NCBI GenBank assembly: GCA_024752435.1
Contig: CP103020.1
Span: 496,001-560,000 of the forward strand
Reading direction: 5' to 3'
Source: Allantophomopsis cytisporea
Lineage: Eukaryota > Ascomycota > Leotiomycetes > Phacidiales > Phacidiaceae
DNA: 64,000 nt
Position numbers and translations under genes: made by a program. Numbering within the stretch: the stretch's first letter is position 1; each line of letters opens with the position of its first letter. The notes beneath the pieces were generated by a model. The model saw only the letters and a list, made by a program, of their open reading frames with translations. It did not search any database and was not told the origin of the DNA. This document shows, piece by piece, positions 23,285 through 36,262 of the stretch.

Positions 23285-24436
23285 TTGGTCGAGTATAGTC
23301 GCGATCGTTGGAGATGTGGTGTGTGTGCGGAGGTTAAATTATTTGTTATCGCTATCGTGAACTTTTCTTGCGAGCACACGCGGCCGCACGGCCATTACCG
23401 TCATAATTCACCTTGAATTTAGAGTGTCCAGACCGTATCAAGTGTGATATATCACAATTTCATAGTTTCAATTAACTTCGTATCAACTATGATTGGGATG
23501 CTCCTCTGTAATATCAATTAGCCTGTCAGTTCATCTACAACTCGGTGAAACTAGGCTAGGGCATGGTTGTTCATCTCTTTCGTGATAAGTCAAATAGCAA
23601 TTTGTGCTGGAGCAACTTATAATACAGCCTTGGGACTTATAGACATCCATCAAGTGTATCGTTATTTTCAATGTATTGAATTTATAAATTACTGGAGACA
23701 AATTCAATTAAAAACTCCAAATCGCTACCCACAGCTTACATTAACACTATTACTATACATATTGAATTGCTAAAAGGGGCGTGGAGCAAGATAAGAAGCT
23801 ATCTACACTTCCTCTAAAGCCTTAAGCTATAACATTTTATAGGTCAAAGATACCATGCAGTAGATTATAGTACCAGTTGTATAGAGAAACTTGCTAAGTT
23901 GAAGGTTATAGGCATTAGTATCCTATTAGTCGCAATATCTAAATCAGCACGCCTGCACAATATTGTTTAATGTCTTTAAGAAAACATGTCTCATTCGTAC
24001 AATGGCATATGCTCTGTTCATATATGTGCAAGGTGCGAAGACTAAAAGACTCAGTTATCGCCATAGCCCCTGAACTAGTCAACTGCTGTATCCGTTGAAT
24101 GACACGCTGTTATCGATCTCATCGTCAGAATCAGTGCCATCGTTTCTAGCTTCGGGTCTGCTGCATGAAACTTCAATCGATGTAGTCATTAATAGAATAA
24201 GTGTTCAGAAGACCAGTTGACGTAGGGGAGACTTTAACAATCAATATAGGCTGGAGTGGAAGATAACAGAGCTCATTTCCCCCTTCGTCTCTCCTGTCTA
24301 TAATTACATTATCCGATCATAATACTGATAATGACATCAAGTATGACATCTATATTGAACATTAAAATGTACAGAGACAACGTCCTATTGACGTTCAAGG
24401 AAAGTTTCAGTCAATTACAAATCTAGAGTGATCATA
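23285..24436. other. AT-rich spacer
   Basis: The first ~110 bp serve as the Utp16 promoter. From 23400 on the sequence is AT-rich, with many stops in all frames, and includes a 14-bp palindrome TGTGATATATCACA near 23448-23461. It looks like mutated repeat DNA, but no element can be named. Confidence 0.5.
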
Positions 24437-27349
24437 TCATAACAAAGGCGCATCATGAACGCCTGGAGTGAGCGGGACATGATCGCTATCTCCCCTGAGC
24501 AGTCCTCTACCCTCTTCTTCCACGCCATCCTCCCTCGTGACTCCTGTCTCCATTCCTTGGCCGTCTAGACCTCCAGTTCTCCTGGTTTCCTCTGCGCCGT
24601 TGAGTACATACCAAACATCCTTCTTCGTCAATAAACCCTGCAGTACACCTCTGTCACTGAAAAGCACATATCGCAGGCCCAATTTTTGAAAGTAGCTAGC
24701 AGTATGTGGAAGGCTTGATTTTGAAGGGAGGGTAATGGGAGTTTGGTCCATCCATGGACGAAGATCGAGCGTCGTTCTCGGATCAGCCATGGGTTGATGG
24801 GAAAAGAAGGCTTCGGTGTCAAGAGGGAGAGAGCGATCACCTTTGGTAGCGTTCTCAAGGTTATACGCCAGTTCTGCGCGAGAAATATAACCTAACAATA
24901 TGGCTTCCTGCGGGTCTGAGATTACAGGGAATCCTCTGTATGGATGATTCTCCAGTATGCTCTGGAGACTTTGAATGGTGTGTCCAGAAGCGGTCAGGAC
25001 AACTAAATCTTCGATTCGGGTCATTATTTGACTGACTGGAACATCAGGTACCGGTATCTCCTCGCTGTTATCTAGGAATGGATACTCATTAAAATGAATC
25101 CAAGATTCATAGATACCACGCTTGGAAAAGGCGTCACCAACAAATTTGGCGATCATAACCGCAATCATGATTGGCAAGACATATGTAAGGGCCCCAGTGA
25201 GCTCGAACATGATGACAACAATGGATACGGTCATCCGGGTTACACCTGTCAAAGCTGCTGCAGCTCCGATGATAGCATATGTACCAGGTGTGACGCATGG
25301 GATGTCAGGTTCGCAGGAAGCGAACGCTATAAATTTCGGGTGATTATGCACCCATATCTCCATGATGATGCCAACAGCACGGCCGAATAGAGCACCAATT
25401 GTCATTGAAGGAAGGATGATGCCAGCTGGGATCTGGAGACCAAATGTGATGACAGCTAAAAAGAAACCTATTGCAGCAGCGAATACAAGAAGAACTATAG
25501 TTCCCGCTGAAGCTGCCCCAGTCATACACAGCCCAAACTGGTCGTCAATTATCTTCGAGCACTCAGCAAAGAGTGAATATACTAACTCAGAAGCCTGAGC
25601 ACGCATAAAGAGGTTGGGATAGTTGACAAGAGCGGTCAGCAGTGCAACTATTACTACCTGCGTAACTGGCCCAGGAAGGAAAGTAGAGGACTTCTTCCAT
25701 TGAGCTATTTTCATATTGGCTTTTATGAAAAGGGCACCATACAGACCCTGGAAAGTGTCAGTAAGGTTCAATAACTCGGCTTTCAGGAATTGCATACACC
25801 CAATATTCCAAGAAGTGCGAATGGAACCATCTCAAATCCGTGCCATCCAGTACTATAGGTGACTTGATACATAACGAGTTTCCCTGTTCTGAAAGGATCA
25901 AGAGCTTGCAGTATCACAGCAGCTGTCATGGCACATACGAAGCTCTGCCACATCGTTTTATCAGGGAAGTAATATGAAAGTTGCTTTCATGTTGTCAGCA
26001 GATTGCTACTCTCCATAGTTGTACAGTATTTACCTCAAGACTGAAAAGCACTCCACCAATAGGGGACCCGAAAGCCACCGATATACCTGCAGCTGCAGCT
26101 GCTGATAGTACTTCTCTTTTCCGGGCTGCAAGACATTAGTTTCCAATACGCAACTCAAGTGTGTTTATTACCTTCATTGCCATTGATACTACTGAAAAGC
26201 TTCATGAACAGATTCGCACAACAGCACGCTACATGCACCAACGGCCCCTCTTTTCCAAGCCACATACCTGATGCCACGGCAAGACACTATTGTTATTATT
26301 AGCTGTTGTTCTTTCAAGTTCTCTCCATTTCATATACCAATCCAATTGATTTTACCACCAATGTCCAGGTGCCCATAAAACGCCGTAGCACAAAGCCACC
26401 AAGAACTGTTTTGATTTCGGGTATACCACTATGCTTCGCATAAATCGCATAGAAGTCGACCAATAAACTAGCAGATGCTGCGAATATAATCTATTTTCGC
26501 ATCAATTAGCTGATATTTTGCCAGTATTCTGGGAAGACTCACAGAAGATGCAATAAAGAAAAAATATTCTATAAACCAAACTCCCCCCTTTGACGTGATA
26601 TGTAATGCGACGCTCCATGGTACCCAATCCTGACACTGAGCCCACTCATCATAGCCCCAACAGCAGAAATTCTTATTTAGGTAGAATTTACCACCATCTT
26701 GTCCTGCCGAGCAGTATCCAGTCTTCAGATCTCCCAACCATTCACTTGCAACATCTATCGAAGCTGCAATGAGTCCTGTCGCTAGACCAGTCAACACAAG
26801 CAGGACCCAAATCTGACTCGCATCGAGAGATCGTCGGGCATAACCGAGCAATCCTGTTGCGCTTGAATATAGCTGTCGCAGTCTTTGTCGTTCTTTGGTA
26901 TATTCGAAAATCCAATCAATCGCTGTCATATTTTCATAAGCTACTCGCCTCCCCGGTCCCTCTGAATACCAATCTAGCGGTCCTCCATCTTTGCTGTTGA
27001 CGTTCAGCGTTGAACCGAGACCTCCATTTGATCGATTCCGTACATGTCGAGGGGTACCGGTCCCTGATCCAGGTAGCGAAGATTGGTGACTCGATGTAAG
27101 TGATGCAAGGAATTTTGGAACCGCAGAGTTGACTGGTTGTTTTTGTTGTCTTTTAAATGACACTATATCACCTTCCTCGTCCAATGGATCACGTTGCAAC
27201 AATGCCTGGTCTCTCGAGTATTGTGTAGCTGGATCGTTATCATCGTCATCGCTTTCGACGTCAACTATGACATGTTGCGGGGGGCTTTGGCTGGAGGATG
27301 ATTCCGATTGATTCGGATCTAGGAAATAGCCTTGCGATGAGCTCGCCAT
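24437..27349 (-). CDS. ClC-family chloride channel/transporter with CBS pair
   Basis: Six exons (27349-26543, 26490-26338, 26286-26172, 26125-26034, 25983-25798, 25747-24437) encode 887 residues and close in frame at every junction. Residues 1-170 are a soluble Ser-rich N-terminus; membrane helices begin near VLLVLTGLATGLIAAS. Anion-pathway motifs are SGIPE (290-294; the first Gly of GSGIP is His here), GKEGP with gating Glu333, and GGVLFSLEQLSYYFP. The Glu that passes protons in ClC exchangers is Gln390. Two CBS domains follow (VSQIMTRIEDLVVLT... and ...LRYVLFSDRGVLQGLLTKKD). Relatives include yeast Gef1 and animal ClC-3/4/5 of Golgi and endosomes; I expect an internal membrane location. Divergent from the neurochondrin-like gene across 256 bp. 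Confidence 0.95.
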
Positions 27350-27605
27350 CTTTATACATTGAACGGATGGCTACGCATCTTTGTAGGATCGACACTGACG
27401 AGGCCAGAGCCTTGTCGCATGCGGCTATTGGAACACTCAGGCGGCAGTTCGGTGGAACCGATGATCCGGCGCATCTAATCCGCGTAAAGTTGCTGTATAT
27501 AGAGGATCGCATCAGAAAAGTATATGATTCTCTTGCCTTCCACAATATAGTTTCATGACACTCAGTATTTAAAACTTGAAAAATTTGTTTCCCAAACTAA
27601 GAAAC
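27350..27605. promoter_or_regulatory. Shared divergent promoter, ClC and neurochondrin-like genes
   Basis: The 256 bp between two start codons facing away from each other must hold both promoters. I see no TATA box or named site; the split between them is unknown. Confidence 0.6.
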
Positions 27606-29620
27606 ATGTCTGGGGAGGCCGCAGCCACACAAGCCTCAGGGCTTTCTGGCCCAACTGCAGCTTTCCAGCAGATGCTTACGCTTTTACGAGCGAAAGATAA
27701 TACATCAAGATTCGTCGGCCTTGCATTATTGAAGAGTATTCTCGATAATCAGCCACAACTTCGTGAAGATGAGACGAGTATCAAAGCCCTTTGGGAAGCC
27801 ATATCTCCTAAATTTCTCGACCGACTTTTAAGAGCAGGAGCCAACGATAAAATTACAAAAGACGAGGCAAAGGACATGGTTGATTTGGCTGTATCTGTCT
27901 TGCATATATTCGCTGTACTCCTTCCAGAGGAGTCTCGATCTGACAAACGACTCACAGGGAGAGTGGATTCATTGATGTATGCTCTTGTACATAGGTTTGT
28001 TATGGTCGTCCGAAAAGTTCGAACTAAACTAATATTATTTATAGCTCAAGAGAGACCACAGTACTAGTGCTTCAGATATTGCTTTCTTGCGTAAGTCAAG
28101 TCACCGGGGCAAGTGAACTTCTGAGTGTTGAAGATCTATCTCCCTTGGTAGAAATTGCGCCACAGCAGCCCATGGCGCTTGATATCCTCAGCTACGCATG
28201 GTCAACTGCATCGACGAACGCAGATCTAATCGAAAGGGTTGCCGCGTCTATCGACAAGACTTTACCAAGTCTATTACTTAGTTTCAAAGATACTGACTCC
28301 GTCACCTTGATCAAATGTATCGGTGACGTTCTTACCAAGCTAGATAGCTCAGCTTTACCCACTGATCCGAAGTGGTTACCTCCACTAGTGATCAATCTTC
28401 GAAAGCTTGTTACGAGCAGACCAACATCTGCGGGCCGAGCTGCATATACTTCACTTGCCGCTGCTTTGCTCCAAGCATATCCAAAGCAGAGTCCAGACTT
28501 ACTTTTCCGCAATGAGAAGGGTGTTACAGACAACGAGAAACCATTTTCATACTTGTTCATCAATCTCCTTCTCATTGATATTCGGTCATCATTTCCAGCT
28601 CTCTTACCACAACTCAACAGTGCCGACTATCCAGCGAAGTCCCAAGGCTTAGCCAATGCATTCGATACCATTTCAGGCTTCATCGGGTTCCTGGTAAAAA
28701 GCTTAGATGATGAGGGAGACACTCATACCAGTCCATTTAGTATGCCTCCTGACCTACTTCTGAAGCTTCGCAAAGATATTGCAGAGACTATGTCTTTAGC
28801 AATTGAATATCTACGCGATAGATACGATGCTTCTACTGCTGGGGCCGCTGGCCTGCACCCGTCAGCGCGGACAGGAACTGCCGCAACCTCTGAAGGCACT
28901 CATTTGACTCTTACATGGGACTCAATGAAGCACAACCTTCAGGAAGACCCAGTTGTCTTAGCTTCGATTCGTACACTCGCTATATGGCTTCGCGAGGATG
29001 AGAATGAGAATCTACGTAACGAAAGTGCCGCTTTAATGGATCTTCTGATGGATCTATATAAAAATCCTACATCGACACTCGATTTCAGATACCCAATCCT
29101 CACCGCATTGGAAGGCATCATGACAACCGAGGAGGGTGTTGAGGGATTCCTTAGCCAGGAAGGGTGGGCAATACTGACAGTCGATCTTGCTTCTATTATC
29201 CAGGACATAACCTCATTTACGCATGTGGGAGCTCATGGGAGAGCTATCGAAGATTCAGTATCTGCTCGGGGGATTGAGATAGTTCGTGTTCTGCTAGCTG
29301 TCATTGATCATGATTCAACCACTGAGCCTCGCGAGGATTGGATGGTTGTCGTCAAGAAGGCGTCATCAATGAAGCGCAGCGACTTACCCAGGTCCGCTAT
29401 AGTTCTTGAACTCCAGATTGCCGTGTTGCAACTGGCGACTGCGCTACTGGCTAAAGGATCAATCGGTATGCAGCGACGATATGCTAAGGAAACTACTGCC
29501 ATCATCGGGCTCGCTAGTCGTTTGCGACAGGACGTTGAAAAGCATCTCTATGGACGGGCACAAGCGGAGCTTGTTGAATCCTTGAATGATGTCGCAATGA
29601 GCTTGGAAGATATGCGATGA
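27606..29620 (+). CDS. Neurochondrin-family protein
   Basis: Two exons, 27606-27994 and 28045-29620, encode 654 residues. The intron begins GTTTGT and ends TTTATAG. The protein is helical throughout with repeated Leu-rich segments: AFQQMLTLLRAKDNTSRFVGLALLKSIL near the start, DMVDLAVSVLHIFAVLLPEE, ALDILSYAWSTAS, and a C-terminal RRYAKETTAIIGLASRLRQDV. The start pattern, a Leu-rich unit followed by a D-x-S-R-F-x-G-L-x-L repeat, is that of the neurochondrin family (an ARM/HEAT-like fold). The animal protein acts in neurons; the fungal role is not established, so function stays open. The ATG at 27606 is the first in frame. Confidence 0.8.
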
Positions 29621-30002
29621 GATTGCAGAAATTACACGGCTCGAATGGACATGATGACATGAGACCCTGGAAACTGAGGGAGATACAAATGTATCGTAGT
29701 GGCCGAGGAGCGAAGCCAAGGACGTTATCATAAATAGTTTGATTGGTTATCTACAAACACCAAAGTAGTTGACCGTAGTCCAGCATCTACACACAAGATT
29801 GTACGAGGAGGAATGGAATTTGGGGGAGAGGGGAAAGAGCACGTCATAGATAGCAAATCAAACCTACCGTCTAAGGAAACCACTGTACTTAATCACCTAC
29901 AAGTCAAATTAAACAAGCAATATGTTCTGGCATATTCCATGTGGTCATTACATGAGAATCTTTTATATTATACATCTATAAGACATTTCAGATGCGTCGT
30001 AA
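29621..30002. other. Convergent spacer, neurochondrin-like and CCT8 3' ends
   Basis: 382 bp between two stop codons that face each other; expected to hold both 3' UTRs. Nothing else seen. Confidence 0.6.
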
Positions 30003-31801
30003 TCAGTCCTCATCCCAGTTCTAAGAAATTATATTAGTAGCTGGTCGTTGTAAACTTGTGGTCAACTTACTGGGTTAGGTCCCGGAGGCTTTGGACCTCC
30101 AGCTTGTCTGGCGACAATGATCTGATCAACAGAGAGAACAGTTCTCGCGGCCTCAGTAGCAAGCTTAATAGCCCAGCTCTTAGAGATCAAAAGGTCAAGG
30201 ATACCCTCAGCCTTAGCATCCAAACATCCGGTGTCATCATCATTCTATTTTACGGATTAGCGAGGAACACTACCAGATCCTTACAAATAGTCTCACCTCA
30301 ATATCAACACCAGTCGTCCAGTTGTCCCTCTTGTGGTGTGCAGCATAAAGTCTGCTGAGGACTTCTGTAGCATCAAGACCAGCACTCTCGGCAAGAGTTC
30401 TTGGAATCACCTCGAAGGCCTCACCAAACTTGCGAATGGCGTATTGTGGAAGGCCTGGGGTCTTGTCGCCGAAGGCCTGTATTCTCTCAACGAGTTGCAT
30501 CTCAGTGGCTCCAGCTCCTGGAACAAGTCTGGCATCTCTGGTGATAGCCTTGACAACATTAACACCGTCATCTACAGCACGCTCAATATCGTCGAGGTGG
30601 TTTTGAGTGGCACCACGAATGACAAGAGTGGCAGTTCTTGTGGTCTCGTTCTCCTGTCTGAAGACGGTGACACGGTCTCCACCAATCTCAAGAGTCTCAA
30701 CTACATCAACGCTACCCATCTCGTCTGGCATTGGTGCACCGAGACGAGCCAATGGAGTAGCTCCAACAACTCTACATAATCTTCTAAGTTCGAACTTGGA
30801 AAGAATGCGGATGACAAGGATGCCAAAGCGGTTGAGGTAGTGCATGGCGAGCTCTCCGACAGTAGAACCAGCTACTACAACGCGAAGACCAGAATCGTAA
30901 AGCTCCTTAATGGCAGTTTCTAATTGTGACTCCTCGCCCTTTGTGAAATCCAACATCTCCTTTGCGTTGTGTAGAAGGACAGTGCCCTTAGTCTCGGTCT
31001 GGGAGGTATCAATTGGGCATGAGAACACACCGACCTTAGCTCTGACGGCCTTCTTGACCGACCCATCTGGCTCTCTTCCAAAGACCATTCCCTTGACAAC
31101 TCTGCTCTGGTTCAAGCTTCCTCCCATAATCTTAACAACTCTGATGTTGTCGACGTTGAAGTTGACTGGGTTCTTTGGAAGGACTGCGAGAACTGCTTCG
31201 GCGACCAAGTTGGCAAGGAAATCCTCGTGTCCGTTTTGCTTGCTGGCAACAACCGTTCGAATAGCCTTGGCAAGCTCATCTTGTGATCGCATATCTTCTA
31301 CCTTGTCGACTGTAAGCTCCTCAAGAGCCTCTAAAGCGAACTTTTGAGCTCTCTCGTAACCAGTCACAATATCGCTGGTTTTCAATCCCATTCGTAAAAG
31401 ATCCTCTGCTTTTCTAAGAAGCTCTCCAGCAAGTACAATAACCAAGTTCGTTGCATCTCCCATCTCAGCTTCTTGCTGTTGACTGGCCATAACGATAAGC
31501 TTAGCAGCTGGGTGGACAACATCGAGCTCTCTAAGGATAGTTGCAGCGTCTGAGGTCAAGATCATCTTTTGAAGATGGTTAATAACAATCTTGTTTCGGC
31601 CATATGGACCGAGGGAGGTCTGGACTGTCGATGCAATGGTTCTGCATGCTTCGATGTTTCGAATAACGGCGCCGTCCTCGGAATCATAGCTATGAAGCTG
31701 GTTAGCTATGACAAACGGAGCTCAAAAGGGGGGAGGACATACTTCTGGTAACCCTGCTTGAACAAGCCAGAGTTTGGCGCATTTGGAATATTAAGAGACA
31801 T
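30003..31801 (-). CDS. cct8: Chaperonin CCT/TRiC subunit theta
   Basis: Four exons (31801-31743, 31689-30297, 30244-30071, 30020-30003) encode 547 residues; the last exon codes only NWDED and the stop. The protein starts MSLNIPNAPNSGLFKQGY, as yeast Cct8 does. Group II chaperonin features include SLGPYGRNKIVINHLQK, TSDAATILRELDVVHPAAKLI, the ATP-site GDATNLVIVLAGELL, and the C-terminal GAGATEMQLVERI and WTTGVDIE. The apical part has GVFSCPIDTSQTETKGTV. The subunit sits in the two-ring, eight-subunit cytosolic chaperonin that folds actin, tubulin and WD proteins. A further upstream reading frame (32110-31970) could be spliced in frame to this start; family comparison favours the ATG at 31801. 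Confidence 0.95.
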
Positions 31802-32128
31802 TCTTGCGGTATTGTCTAGAAGAAAGTCGTCTCAATAGAAATGGTGGTAATAGATACTCCCTAAGTCGTCGTCGCGCTGCGCGACCTCGAAAAAGTTCCC
31901 ACGCGAGCCTGTTGCAGCCTTGTGGCCTGAAAAGCTACCAGCCTCGCATGCCTTGAAGCCTGACATCACTTACCGTCGGATCATCATAAATCCGAATTTG
32001 AGGTCCGTGCGTCTTCGAAGCTCCCGCGACGCAGTCAGTGTTACGGCCTCGTCTTGAATCAATTCCTCAATCAATTTGAGCAACAAATCCACATCGATTT
32101 CGCTGAACATTCCAGAAATCTACCAGTA
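31802..32128. promoter_or_regulatory. Divergent promoter of cct8 and the HMG-like gene, with a small ORF
   Basis: 327 bp between divergent starts. It contains a minus-strand ATG at 32110 opening a 46-codon frame (to TAA at 31970), with a strong donor CG|GTAAGT at 31973 and an AAG acceptor just before the cct8 ATG. Either a spliced 5' leader with an upstream ORF, a separate small gene, or chance. Confidence 0.5.
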
Positions 32129-33228
32129 ATGGCACCTTCAGCAGGTGAGTTATACGTTCCGACTCTTTGATCTTTGTCACATAATTGGGCTGTGCATGAA
32201 GTCAATAAAATGTAGCTTGCTACTCTTTTGGTTCGGCCAACGCGATGCAGCGTTCCAGTGCGACGACATGTACCCCAAGTCCAAATTTCCGTGCGCAACC
32301 GCCATTTTACCAGCATATATTTCTGTCTGAGCTTTCCTTCAAAGTACTGATGTTCTCTAGGACCTCCACCAACCCTCCCTCCCTCTGTTGAGGAGGCATA
32401 TCGTCGCAAATGTATCCAGCTCAAGCAACGTCTGAATGATGTTGAGGCTTCTAACGATGCTGCCAAATTACGTCTGGCTAGAATGAACCGCGGTATCGAG
32501 AAAATGCGTTTGGAGCGTGCCTTTCTTCTGGAACAATTGGCAAAGCGTACTAGCACCAACGTCGAGGACTCCGAAGGCAGCCCAAGTCCACCACCAACTG
32601 TATGTCTTTAAGATCTTGCCATATGGAATGTCGTGCTGACTATACCAAGCCCAAGGAGAAGCCTCTTCGCACCAAGCGCGGTCACCGCAAACCATCCTTT
32701 CTTACCAACCTTGGTGACGGTCGTCCAGGATCCTCTTTCATCCAACAAAATCCATCAACGATCTCTCCAAGCTCCGATGCTTTCTCCCACTCACATCCTG
32801 AACGTGATCAATCAATGGCAATGAATGTAATCCGTCGAATTCAATCCCCGAGGAACAATAGTTCACAAGCACGTCGAGACCGTCCACGCAATCCATTCGA
32901 GACGTTTTGCAATGATATGCGCTCAGTGATCACCGTCCAGCATCGCAAGGAAATTGCTGAAGGCACGTATGATGTCGATGAGCAGCTCGCTTGGAAATGG
33001 CGTGATCTTGGCACTGCAGGTCAAAAGCCTTATGTTGATGAGTTTCAGACCGCCCAAGATCAGGCATTGAAGGAAGATGCTGAGGCTGGTGGGCGCGTTA
33101 TGGGTTCCCAATTAGATGGTGCTGCTGACACGCCAAACGAAGCTGAAGGCGAAGATACTGAAATGCCAGATGAGGCCGAGGAAGCAGGTGATGAAGAGGG
33201 TGGGTTCACTGCTGTCAACCGAGATTAA
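32129..33228 (+). CDS. Coiled-coil protein with a divergent HMG box, INO80-type (Nhp10/Nht1-like)
   Basis: Three exons (32129-32144, 32361-32599, 32650-33228) encode 277 residues; the first exon holds only MAPSA plus one base. Residues 14-70 form a charged coiled coil (SVEEAYRRKCIQLKQRLNDV ... MRLERAFLLEQLAKR). A short SPSPPPTPKEKPLRTKRGH linker follows. Residues ~166-225 (NPFETFCNDMRSVITVQHRK, then AWKWRDLGTAGQKPYVDEFQ) have the spacing of an HMG box: Pro-Phe start, paired aromatic residues and the W-x-x-L...K-x-x-Y core. The tail is acidic. Fungal Nhp10/Nht1 subunits of the INO80 remodeller look like this; that identity is an inference from layout. The first intron is long for this window (216 bp), and the second ends in AAG. 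Confidence 0.72.
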
Positions 33229-35340
33229 GATAATTTGTTTCATTTGGAGTTAGCTACGGCTGGGTTGGCGTTTCTTGGTCTTACGATTAAGGGCATATGG
33301 TAGGAAGCGACGAAAATATACAGCAAAGGAGTTATGAGATGTAGAGATTTCGTAGGCAATAGCTTTCAAGTTAATAAAGCGAAGCATTTTTGTTCTTGAT
33401 GCAATATTTATCCCTCCTTACATGCGTCTTTACGAGTTGGTGTGACTTGTCACTTTCACTTTGATGCTAATCAAGGCCTCGTCCATGTCCGACTTCGAGA
33501 TCTCCATATCTACAGGGAGCACAGCATACGTATTGCACGTCAGACATACAGAACCATATATGTTCATACTTCACCTGCTCCCAGGGAGGAAAGGGTTTGG
33601 TGTTGTTACGTTCTGGTCAATTTGCAATAAACTCAAAAAATCGAGATTCTGCTCATATTGTCATAGTTTTACTAAAATCAATGATCTAGTCACGATGAGC
33701 AATTTCGCTCTTATATTAGTTAGAGGTTTATTGTCTAGAATCCACCTATATCTCCTATTGCAACTCTCCTATTACAACTTCCAGTTGTAATTGCAACTCA
33801 AAAGATAGGGTGCGTATGTCCTGCATGTCACAGTACGAATTGACTCGTCTGGAGTATTCGTCAGATCATCGCATTCTACTGGTGTAGTTAGGTGATGGCT
33901 AAGTGCCGTAGTATACTAGACCGTTCGTTCATAAAGACGAGAGCTTGCGAGTCATATCAACATAGTCTTCGTAGCTATGAATCTGTCTGTGGAGATATTC
34001 TTGGCATCCATTCATGTTAGATCTGATAGTAAATGTGACAGATGTTGTGCGGGCTTGTTCGCTGTTTATAGGCACCACTCTAGAGCACACTTTGAGGGAA
34101 TGATGATATCTGCGTTCTCCGTCAACTTTTGTCATTCTCCCTTGCTCTCGTCCATCTTGTCAATGATTACTTTTCACTTAATGTTGGAACGACGCAATTA
34201 CCGAGAAGATATTAATATGTTTACTTTTTTTTGCTTATGTGAATATGCTGAAGGAGGAGAAAGTATTTGACACGTAGATAGCAACCTTCCTATGTTTAAA
34301 TCGCAAGTCTCAGTACTTTTCTAAACGCTCTTATATGGCATGGAGTCTATATGGATCAAGATGGTGGGGAGGGCGCTCCAGCTCTCTCTACAAGAGCTGG
34401 CCATAATCGTGTCGTAGGAGGAACAGCTAAAACTATTGATTCTACAAATCTTATATAGAAGCACCCAATTACCCTTGTGGTCCCTCTAAAAGCCTGTTTT
34501 GACAGCAGCAACGATGTTCGTAGGTCTTCAATTACCGCTAAGGCTCGTCAAGAATTCACAACTGTCTTTTTTTTATTAACGGCATCTTATCCTACAGGTA
34601 TCAGTCGCTTTGCTTACAAAGGAAAGCTTAGGATGAAATTGAAATCTCATGCGGAATACCCAAAGCTAGCTGTCAACTACCTTTTATTAAGTGGAAAGCA
34701 GAAAGTGGGAATAAAAAATTCTACCATTGGAACCTGAGGATATGTGAATTCGGCATGATGGTGTATAAGTTAGATGTCTTCCTTTCTAGTCTACTCCCAC
34801 TCCTCTAAGCTCATGATTTTGTGGATTTGAAAGCAGATTGCAAAGCATCGAAAGTACAACCGGAATCCTTTGGCTAAGTTGGTCCGACATCGCGAAGGAT
34901 CCAAATCGGGGAATGCGGGATGATATCCTAATCATAGCCTCCTACGACATTGCAAACAAACAATATGTTAAACAAACAAATGTGAAGATTGGACGCTTGA
35001 ACTTGTAAAAGGGAGGGATTTGATAAATGAAATATGATGTGACTTATAAGAATCTAGATAGATAGTAAATAGTGGGTTTTATTGTTTAAATAGACATATT
35101 CAGGAGGAGCAGACAGGAATTAGGACTGATATATAGAATGATCTAAACTGAAGGTCAATGAATGGAAATTCTCGGCGATGTGAGCTATGTCTCATTTCTC
35201 TCAAATCAGCTAATTCAATTTGAGAGCGCCGTAATGCGTGAGTAAAATCAAGAGTATCGACTAACACTTAGACTTCTATCAAGCAAGGATGATCAAACCC
35301 TTCCGAGTCTCATAAGATATTAACAAAATCTGAAGTGTTT

Positions 35341-35721
35341 TCAATAGATGCCGAAGTTGCTTATAGGGACGAGCTCTAAGATAGCTAGCGTACTTGTAGA
35401 TTCCCTTGCTTGAAGTTGTTCATCGTCTTCAACAGGAACATTTGCAGCAACAGTATGGTTTTTCTGAGGAGATATTGGCTGGACTATAGCACAACTATGG
35501 TCTACAGGTACCAAATCGCTGTCATCAAAATCGATCCCAAGGTCTTTACCCACACCGACTAAAGGCTGATTCTCAACTTGTAAACCATATAGGTCTAGGT
35601 TAGCTAGACTATCATCTTTCTTAGTAACAATTCCCTTTGCTCTTATCTCTATCTCAACAACAGGTTCTCGGTGTTTTTAAATCATTAAGGCAGCGTTGAT
35701 GTCCTCGAGAGTAGTAGTCAT
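35341..35721 (-). pseudogene. Broken reading frame, 126 codons with one internal stop
   Basis: On the minus strand an ATG at 35721 starts MTTTLEDINAALMI, meets a TAA, and then the same frame continues for 111 codons (KHREPVVEIEIRAKG..., ...DLGIDFDDSDLVPVDHSCA..., to SNFGIY) before the final stop. So long an open frame, polar and acidic and with balanced composition, is unusual in this AT-rich DNA. It may be a fragment of a mobile-element gene or a lost native gene. I do not recognise the protein. Confidence 0.4.
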
Positions 35722-36262
35722 TTATAAGTTTCTCTTTGCTGTTTACGAATTGCTATAGTTGTATGATACTGGCATGTTAAAGCAAACTTAGGAGCTTTAC
35801 TACCAAGACACCAAGCTTCAGCTACATATTTGTCTTTCTCGATAAATCTTTGAACAAAGCTTCTTTCGACTTCTAGAGTAATGTTGTGATAATACAATGA
35901 AGCAATGGCATATCGTTAAACCTGTATCTTCCTAGTGCTTTTCTTCCTCAAATACAATCTCTAAAACGTCGATAGTATACGTTGCATTGTTATAACACGT
36001 TCCAAACATTGTTGAGAGAGGGTTATACTTAAGTATGTATATAGCAGTAATAGCGAATACCTGTCTTAAAATATAAGTATAAGTACCCCATCGCTATGTA
36101 CAGAAATATGTATTTTCAGGATATCTAGCCTTAGTTGCCCTATTTTTGAGAAAGAAATATGGGGGGGGGGGGAAACCTCATTTAACTTTCCTATTGACAA
36201 TAGTGTATCGACATTGAGACCTACCTATACTACGAGGACTGCTTGTAACAAGTACTAGTTTG

